Origin: Rhexocercosporidium sp. MPI-PUGE-AT-0058
Taxonomy: Eukaryota; Ascomycota; Leotiomycetes; Helotiales
Assembly (NCBI GenBank): GCA_020746875.1
Contig: JAGTJL010000005.1
Location: forward strand, 682,001 to 746,000
Length of the DNA: 64,000 nucleotides
Direction: 5' to 3'
Numbering within the stretch: the stretch's first letter is position 1; each line of letters begins with the position of its first letter. The position numbers were made by a program, and so were the translations under genes. Positions 57,324 to 64,000 of the stretch are shown here, in pieces. The notes beneath the pieces are model-generated. The model did no database searches, had not been told where the DNA came from, and was given only the letters and a program-made list of their open reading frames with translations.

Positions 57324-60300
57324 TTATCCAGCCCCAGTGACACCAACCGAACCGTTTTGTGGTCGACCCCATCCCGAGTTACGGTATTCTCGTCGAGATT
57401 CCTGCTGGCTATCGGGTGTTCCATTGCGGTGGGGATATGGAGACGGGTGCTCAAGATCCTGTCCCTGCCATTGTTGCTGGGGTGGTGTGTTCTGGTTGGA
57501 GCTTCCTGCGTAGGGTGCAGACGGGTCCTGGACATGGCGAACACTGCTCTCCTTCTGCCATGCATAAGCTTGAGAAGGATCGGTGTCAACTCGAGTAACG
57601 ACAGGTGCCAGTGGTCGGCCATCTTTGGATTTGCTTAGCGGGGAGGACTCGGTCTCAACTGTGCGTCGTGGTCCACCAGCCGCACCAAGATCACCATATC
57701 TTTTCAAGATTTCCTTTGTGGTGATGTCACTTGGATTGTTGAACAGGGTCTGATCACTCAAAATTGATTGTAAATCTTCAGGAACCTAGAACATCATTAG
57801 TGATTAGAGCAGCGAGGAAAGGGAATCGGCGACTTGCCTCACACATTTGCTCGTTGCACTCAATGAGCGTGTGTACAACCTCAATTGCCAAGAAGTTATC
57901 GTCAACGGGTGTCTTTGCGTTGGTGTAAAGAATATTAGGCGCAATAACGGTCGCCAGATTGTGTGTGTCCATTTTCGATCCTGATTCTTCATCGACTTGG
58001 TGGAAGGAGGCGACGAAGTTGAAGAAAGCGCAAAGAACTTCGAGGCAATCTCGATGGGCTTTTGGAAGTAGACAGCAAGTTAAATGTAGAATGCGTCGTC
58101 GCTTGTCTTCGTCCGTAATCTTCTGCGATGCGATAAAGAGTCGGTGAAGCTTAAATGTAAGGAGCGGATCCGGAAGCTCTCGAAGATACTTCTTAAGTAT
58201 AGCAGCAACTTGCACCACATTCTCTTTCGAGAAGTCCACTGCCTCACATCCGTCCCGATCAATTGTTGCCATGGTATCGTTCAAACGCTTGATGTTACCG
58301 TTCTTTCTGAACACACCTTCCACCGAAAGGTCCATCTTTCGCATAGTAGTTACTGCATCATCAACCATCGCTGGGATTCGCAAAGCACCTGGCCCAATGC
58401 CTTCTGTAGAGTCCGCACCATCTCTATCGATGATAACTTCAAGTGGTACACCGAAGACACCCTTCTTCTTTCCACCTTTCTTGCCATCGGTCTTGAGAGC
58501 TTTGCCAACCTTTGTCCAGAACGTTGGTTTCCGAGTTTCAATCAAGTTGAGGAGTTCCTCCATCGTAAAATGGCCTTCTAGCATCGGCTGCATCGCAATC
58601 ACGGCTACGTGTCGAACAATGAAGTACTCCAAAGCAGAAAGCTCGGAAAAGTATCTCTTGCCTTCTCGTCTTTGTGGCAACGACTCTCCTGCTCCAGGTA
58701 GATCAAGGGGATTTCCGTTAGACAGATTGCGCTGGTGCCCATTGAGAAGTTTTGGCTCTGTGATGGACGTCCGGAACATCTCATGGCGGGCATGCTTGTA
58801 AGCATTTGGGCGTTGTTCTTTGGCTTGCTCAGCTGCAACAATTCTTGGAATGTCATCTAGAGTGATACCATTACTACCACTGAACATGAGCTCCGTGCGT
58901 GACTCCCCGGCACCATCTCTTTCCTCCATGATCTGGCCGTTAGGGTCTCGTTGATCGGACCCATCAGCTCCAGCTGATCCTGGTCGTACACCGCGACCAT
59001 CTGGACCTTCTAATACCCGCGATGTTCGCGCCTTCTTGATCGTTGATGAAAGGTGCTTATCCATACGTGTACTTCGTAGCCGACGGACATCGTTGAGTGT
59101 ATTTTCGTAGGAAGAAGAGACACGTTTATCGTCTGAATTCCCACCGTATGACTTTGACCGAGTATCAGATTTCAGAAGGGGCGCCTCGTTCTCAGCCGGC
59201 AATCGGTGGCCTTCAGAAGAGTCGTATCCGTTCAAGTTCGGGTCGTCAGAGGTGTGCGGAAGACTGCCACTGCTTCGTAGCATGTCAAGCAATCTAGCAA
59301 GGGAGACACGCAGCAAGAAGACATATTCTTGAAGTCTAGTCACCCGTTCGAATCCGCCAACGGCGCCTTGAGTAAGTCCTTCGCAGTTGTTACAGAGGAT
59401 CTGTTGGTCTTGATCGCTCCATCTCGCATCCTCAAGATTTTGTCCCAGCTCTCGGGCACAGTTGGCGCACTTGAGACAACCCAGGTGCCATCTCCGTTCC
59501 CCCAATCGAGCGCATTCATCTTCGATAGTTCTCCGACAGCTGACGCATTGATCTGGATTCGAGCTGCCAAGGTTTGATGTTCCTGTGGTAGTTTCCAGAG
59601 AATCTTCGTTCTTGATGGCCTCCATGTCACCTAGATCGTCCAAAAATTCCTGGAGGCATTCCGAACTCTGATGCTCTCGTTCGACCTTCAGAGCGCCTTG
59701 CAAGCATATTCTGATTAAGAGCTTCAGGTAATGAGCTAGACCAGTTACCAGTGCGAGCAGCTCTTGAGTAACACCAAGCTTTCTAACACCGCCTTCCTGG
59801 CTTTTCGACAGGAGCGAGAAGAAGGCTACGATCTTCTTGCATAGTAATTTCGCCTCTCTCGAGTAGGACAATCCTGGTGCCATTAGCTTGTTTGTAAATT
59901 GACGATATAGTAGAGACTTACCTTTTGGGCCGAGTGTTGACATGGTAGAATCAAGCTTATCAGCAGAACGGAATAAAATATCCACATGCCAAATGAACTT
60001 TTTTGCAACCAAAACTCCGTCCACATAAGCGCCATTGCTCACATGGAGAAGCATGTCTGAAATGCAAGCAGCCGAGGATTCTTCAAAGGTTGATAGAACA
60101 CTCCAGATCTTGTAGACTTTCTCCTCCATTCTCTCTTCCAGATCACGAACTGCATTTCGACCTGCTTCATCTGTTGTATCCAGCGCAAGGTCTAGTTCCT
60201 CCTTGTCTTCCTTTGCCTGTGCTGAGGCGAGTCGAACGTTCCAGAATTTGTGAATCATATAGCATTCAGGGTGCCAATGCTGATTCTGTCCATTTCGGAA

Positions 60301-61102
60301 TATTTCGACAAATTGTTTCAGGATAGCAGTTTGACATCCATTACACCTTTGTGCAAATTGTGTCGAATAATGGTAATGACAATAGACTTGGCCGTCGTGC
60401 TCGTAATAACTGTCTTGTGCTCCAAACACTGTAGGACATACTGAACACGTGAAGTGGTCAATGTGGTATTTCCGGTCAAGCGCGGTTATGTAAGATCCTC
60501 TCAGTGCTCCATTGCACTTGTAGCATATTAGATCTAGTCGTCGAAAGTAGTCGGTCTCGCAGAGTGGATATTGACCTTCTCCGTTCTCATCATCAACTGG
60601 AAAAAACTTTGAAGCCACTATCTCTCCACAATCCTAACAGAAGGGTCAGTTCACTTTCATAAACATTACAAAAATGACTTACTCGGCATCTGAAGCAGTC
60701 CAAATGGAATGTGCCCCCTAGCGCTCTAACAAACTGCCCTGTCAAAGGCTCGCCGCATTTCTTGCAGAGTCTCAGTTGTCCCGACGCAGTTCTGCCATTT
60801 CTTGTCCTTGACCGGTTGCGTTCCCCACTCGTCTTTGCCAGTCCTCCTTCTCTATCTCTCTCTCTACCGCTTGCGCTGCCAGAAGGCGATGCAGTAATTC
60901 TGTTATCTGAAGCAAATGCCCCGTTCGGTCTTGGAAGTGCTCCATCCTGTACATCTCTTTCTGATTGGTATCGCCCTGCTCTATCCTCTGGACGTGGTTG
61001 TCTTGTATAGTCTGCGGGGGCCCTATCTCTGTCCGGATCGTATGCAGTATATTGGTCGCCATATGGACCCGAAGGACCTCCTTCTGACTGAGGACTCATC
61101 AT
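57324..61102 (-). CDS. lrg1: LIM-domain RhoGAP (Lrg1-like)
   Basis: Exons 61102-60683, 60633-57838 and 57785-57324 join in phase 0, giving 1225 residues. Intron 1 is 49 bp (GTAAGT). Intron 2 is 52 bp and best explained as GC-AG (GAG|GCAAGT ... CTAG|GTT), which restores NEQMCE to VPEDLQSILSDQ; reading through gives a premature TGA. LIM domains start at LCKKCGEPLTG (about 112), CYKCNGALRG and CNGCQTAIL (partial), with another at CVSCRRTIEDEC (about 490). The RhoGAP domain spans about 866-1070, with the arginine finger in VEGVFRKNGNIKR, KYLRELPDPLL and NLATVIAPNIL. Yeast Lrg1 inactivates Rho1 in glucan synthesis control; filamentous orthologues act in hyphal tip growth and fusion. Confidence 0.95.
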
Positions 61103-62970
61103 GCCCAGGTCAGATTATATTCCTCCTATTTCAACTACCAGTATATTGTTTACAGAGGGGCGGCCTGCGAAACAGCAGAATTCGAGACTCGGTCTTGTTT
61201 GGGTGTGGTAGCCAGGGTGAGTGTGTTGTTCCGCAGATGGCGAAAACGCAGACGTGAACTAGGACTCCTAATCGTAACCTATCGCTGGTATTATCAAGTC
61301 CTCAAGATTCATTCAATTGGCTTTGCACATGTGCGATTGTGAGCTGCCGACTTGAATGCCCTGCCCGCAGCACCTGAAACATGAATCCTGCTCCAGGAGC
61401 AGTCTCGTCCCAAGTACTCCCGCTAAGCTCGTCTTATTGAATCAATACCAGTCCCTGAATTGAGCAGAGAATGCAGGATGCGAGGTGAGGGGAGGTGCAA
61501 CTCAGTCAGTCGTGTGGTGTCGGTGAGCAGTTGTTGCTGAGGAGTTCGAGTCTAGAGTCTTTGAGTGGGTTGCGCCCGCTATACCCTAAATCCTCCTGCG
61601 TGAATGTATGTAACGCTCGGCAACGGTAGGAAAGTTGTGATTGCGTTGAACGAGAAAGGGAGAGACGCCAGCGACAAGATGCGAGAGGTTGGAGATTGAG
61701 GAGCTTGCTCGAGGTAGTCCTGGCCAAAGGTGTACTGGCTGTCCCGCTCCTGTCCCAGTTAAAATTGGTTTGGGCCTTATATGTCAGGCCACAATTGACA
61801 GCTGGCGGAGGCGAGGGTCTCTCCTGGACGTTTTATTCCTTCTCTTCTCACAAATATGGACAAGAATATGCAGATCATGAATTATTCTTCACACGCAATT
61901 TCATTCGACAAGCAGGGTCTGTCTACAGCTAGGATTTGTTGATTTCACTCAGTACTCCGTGGCAACCGTACCGTAGAAGTGTTTCAATTTCATCCAAGTT
62001 AGTCAATTTCCAGTGCTCTGGACATGGCATTCCTCGACCAGGTCCTAGAAAGACTTGGCACTTTATTTCAATCTATGCCAGGCATAGCGAGCAATCACTG
62101 CCCATATGGTTGCTTGACCTGGGTGAGTCCCATACCACCGTACGACGATTGAGAGGCTGGGAAGACTTTGTCTGCAAGCAAACGACGGGCTGTAGAATAT
62201 AAAGAGTCGACTTTTCAATCCTCCACCCCCCCCCCCCCCCAATTTTCTCCATGCCAGGCTTCACAGCTTATTCTCTGCCTGAATATGGGGTGCTTGTGTT
62301 ATGTCTGGGGTTGTGTTCCATATTTCACAATACCTCTATTGTGCTACCTTCTACATGGACTTTGACAACAGTGTGTTGGTCAAGAGCATGGAGTATTAAA
62401 GATTGTAACTTAATGTATATCATTCTCTTCAAGGCCGCCTCTTTCATGTGCGAACTCACCCTTGTGGTCTTGTCGAAACTATTGGCCCTGGGGTTGTATC
62501 CATCAGATCCTACCTGCAAAAGTAGTATGTTGTGCCAGCTCACTCACCGTGAAGAGCGCTGCAGTGAAACCCGAATACGTGCAACATCCATTGTAGATTA
62601 AACTTTGATAAATCCAAAGGCGAAGACAAGATACATTTGTAGGATGAATGTCAAGTCTAAAGTACAATAATGCCCCCTTATAAAGGTTACCTGATTATAT
62701 AAAGGTGAATTCTTGTCCCCCGTCTAAAGTTCAGCAGCGGCTTCAGCCTCACGTTAGCCAGGTGCTAAGGCAGTGCCAAGCGAAGTCTCACTGCCCTGTT
62801 TCCTGTACCAAAACCAACGCTCTCACCCTGTGCAGTTCTAGAATCCACCGCCTTACTTCCACCTCCACTTCCACTTCTACTTCCGCACAGCGACAACCTT
62901 TCTTCACCACATGAACCTGCGCAGAAAAAAGAAGCATTCTGATTCTACAACGGATCATTGATCGTCAGCC
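61103..62970. promoter_or_regulatory. Divergent promoter region between LIM-RhoGAP and E2 genes
   Basis: 1.9 kb between divergent start codons. A 15-C tract lies at 62226-62240, and (CCACTT)-like hexamers at about 62848-62885. No coding sequence is supported. Confidence 0.5.
62226..62240. repeat. Poly-C tract (15 nt)
   Basis: Uninterrupted C run in the divergent promoter region, preceded by CTCCA. Confidence 0.95.
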
Positions 62971-64000
62971 ATGTCGAATCATTCCATAATCCGAATTACG
63001 AGGGTATGTGTGCCGAATAGCGCATCCATGGTGGGGTCGCGAGGCTGACGCGCAACCCTCTAGGAATTATCAGACCTCCAGAAGTCCTCTGATTTGTGTG
63101 AGAACTCCAGATGCTCTGCCGCTCTTCTTTCTGGAGGTCAATGAACTGACGTATATAAATCAAGCTCTGGCCGTTGCATGCCGAGATGTCGACGTCCGCA
63201 ACGTAAAGGCGATCATAATCGGCCCTCCCGAAACACCCTATGAATTCGGCTTCTTTGAGGTTGGTCAGACTCTGTGGAACTTCGCAGATATACACTAACC
63301 TGCTCTTAGTTCTCAGTTAAGTTTGGTAGAGGTATGGCAGTATCCAACTACGAAGGACTAAACGCTGAGATCAGAACAGACTATCCAGGCAAGGCACCCT
63401 CAGTGAACGCAACGACCACGAACGGAGGCAGATGTCGATTCAACCCAAACATATATGCTGGAGGAAAAGTGTGCTTGTGAGTGGCCTCGCAGATACTAAA
63501 TGGAGAAGAGGGCTGACTTGAGACTTTAGGTCGATTTTAGGGTAGGACATATCTCCAACACAGGAAGGTTTGAGGCTGATTTGAATGCAGCACATGGCGA
63601 GGTGAACGAGGAGAGGAATGGTCGTCAGCACAAGGCCTAGAGTCGATCCTCATCTCGATACAAAGTCTGATGTCGTCGAACCCTTACGAGAACGAGCCTG
63701 GTTTCGAAACCGCAAACGAGGAGGGGGATAAGAAGAACCAGAAGGACTACGTGAACAAAGTAAGTTCTGGCTCTACCAAGGACTGGGCTGTGCTCACATG
63801 GACTCTAGATCCGTCACGAAACCCTCCGAATTTCCGTCATCCAGCGGCTCGAGGAGTACCTGGGTATTTCACCATCCGGGACCGTACAAGAGCTACCTTC
63901 GGTAGAGGAGGGTGATAGTGACGGAGAGACCGACGTGGACCGGGACTTTGATGAAGCATCCGCGAGCTTTGATCCATTTAAGGATCTTTGCAAACGCCGT
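62971..64000 (+). CDS. UBE2Z-like ubiquitin-conjugating enzyme (5' part, runs off right edge)
   Basis: Eight exons join in phase: 62971-63003, 63064-63097, 63165-63259, 63310-63331, 63380-63476, 63530-63541, 63591-63759 and 63809 to the edge, giving 218 residues so far. All introns are 48-67 bp GT-AG. The UBC fold is clear: [60 protein letters not shown] with the active-site Cys at residue 93, then EWSSAQGLESILISIQSLMS and NPYENEPGF. The asparagine of the HPN element reads NPN, as in UBE2Z relatives. Human UBE2Z is charged by UBA6; fungi lack UBA6, so its partner here is unclear. Exon 6 is only 12 nt. The 3' end is outside the window. Confidence 0.93.

Noticed and set aside
57145..57638. Two overlapping plus-strand ORFs of 111-122 codons.
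   Set aside because: Both are mostly antisense to the last exon of the LIM-RhoGAP gene.
1..64000. CRISPR arrays, insertion sequences, LTRs or prokaryotic operons.
   Set aside because: No regularly spaced direct repeats, transposase or reverse-transcriptase motifs were seen. The spliced genes are eukaryotic.

Overview
The window reads as nuclear DNA of a filamentous ascomycete (Pezizomycotina). Most genes are split by short introns of about 45-155 bp with GTRNGT donors and CTNAC-like branch points. The families are typical of these fungi: a killer-toxin-like GH18 chitinase, a multi-LysM protein, Rim15 kinase, 2EXR, DUF3669, a fungal rhodopsin-like membrane protein and eIF3d. A Leotiomycetes/Helotiales-type genome is my guess from the mix of families; nothing in the sequence proves it. 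I found no mobile element, CRISPR array or convincing tRNA.

Layout. 1-3194 (minus): 5' two thirds of a secreted hevein-GH18 chitinase that runs off the left edge. 5107-7841 (plus): a large secreted LysM protein, divergent from it over a shared 1.9 kb promoter. 9066-10670 (minus): a single-pass membrane protein. 11383-12103: a decayed rhodopsin-like gene. 13350-19139 (minus): a Rim15-type PAS/AGC-kinase/receiver protein. 19140-24085: about 5 kb with no recognisable gene. 24086-29765 (minus): an intact 2EXR protein, a broken 2EXR relative and a DUF3669 protein. 30377-32137 (minus): terminal exon of a small C-terminally anchored protein, then an acyltransferase. 33717-40053 (plus): bZIP factor, eIF3d and prenylcysteine oxidase/lyase. 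41601-42653 (minus): an uncharacterised protein. 43265-43755: a broken nitrilase. 44767-48472 (plus): J-domain protein and F-box protein. 49558-51957: three poorly supported or orphan ORFs. 53439-54299 (plus): alpha/beta hydrolase. 54796-56195 (minus): Gfo/Idh/MocA oxidoreductase. 57324-61102 (minus): LIM-RhoGAP. 62971-64000 (plus): UBE2Z-like ubiquitin-conjugating enzyme, cut by the right edge.

How they relate. The only functional pairing I can argue for is the divergent chitinase/LysM pair at the left end: both products look secreted and chitin-directed, and they share one upstream region. The rest is a mix of core genes (Rim15, eIF3d, PCYOX, LIM-RhoGAP, E2, acyltransferase, J protein) with accessory genes, several of them dead, in the gaps. 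Many genes were reassembled from exons by joining in-frame GT-AG boundaries and checking phase. Two probable GC-AG introns and a 12-nt microexon were needed to restore conserved protein sequence. All family names rest on reading the translated sequence, not on a database search.
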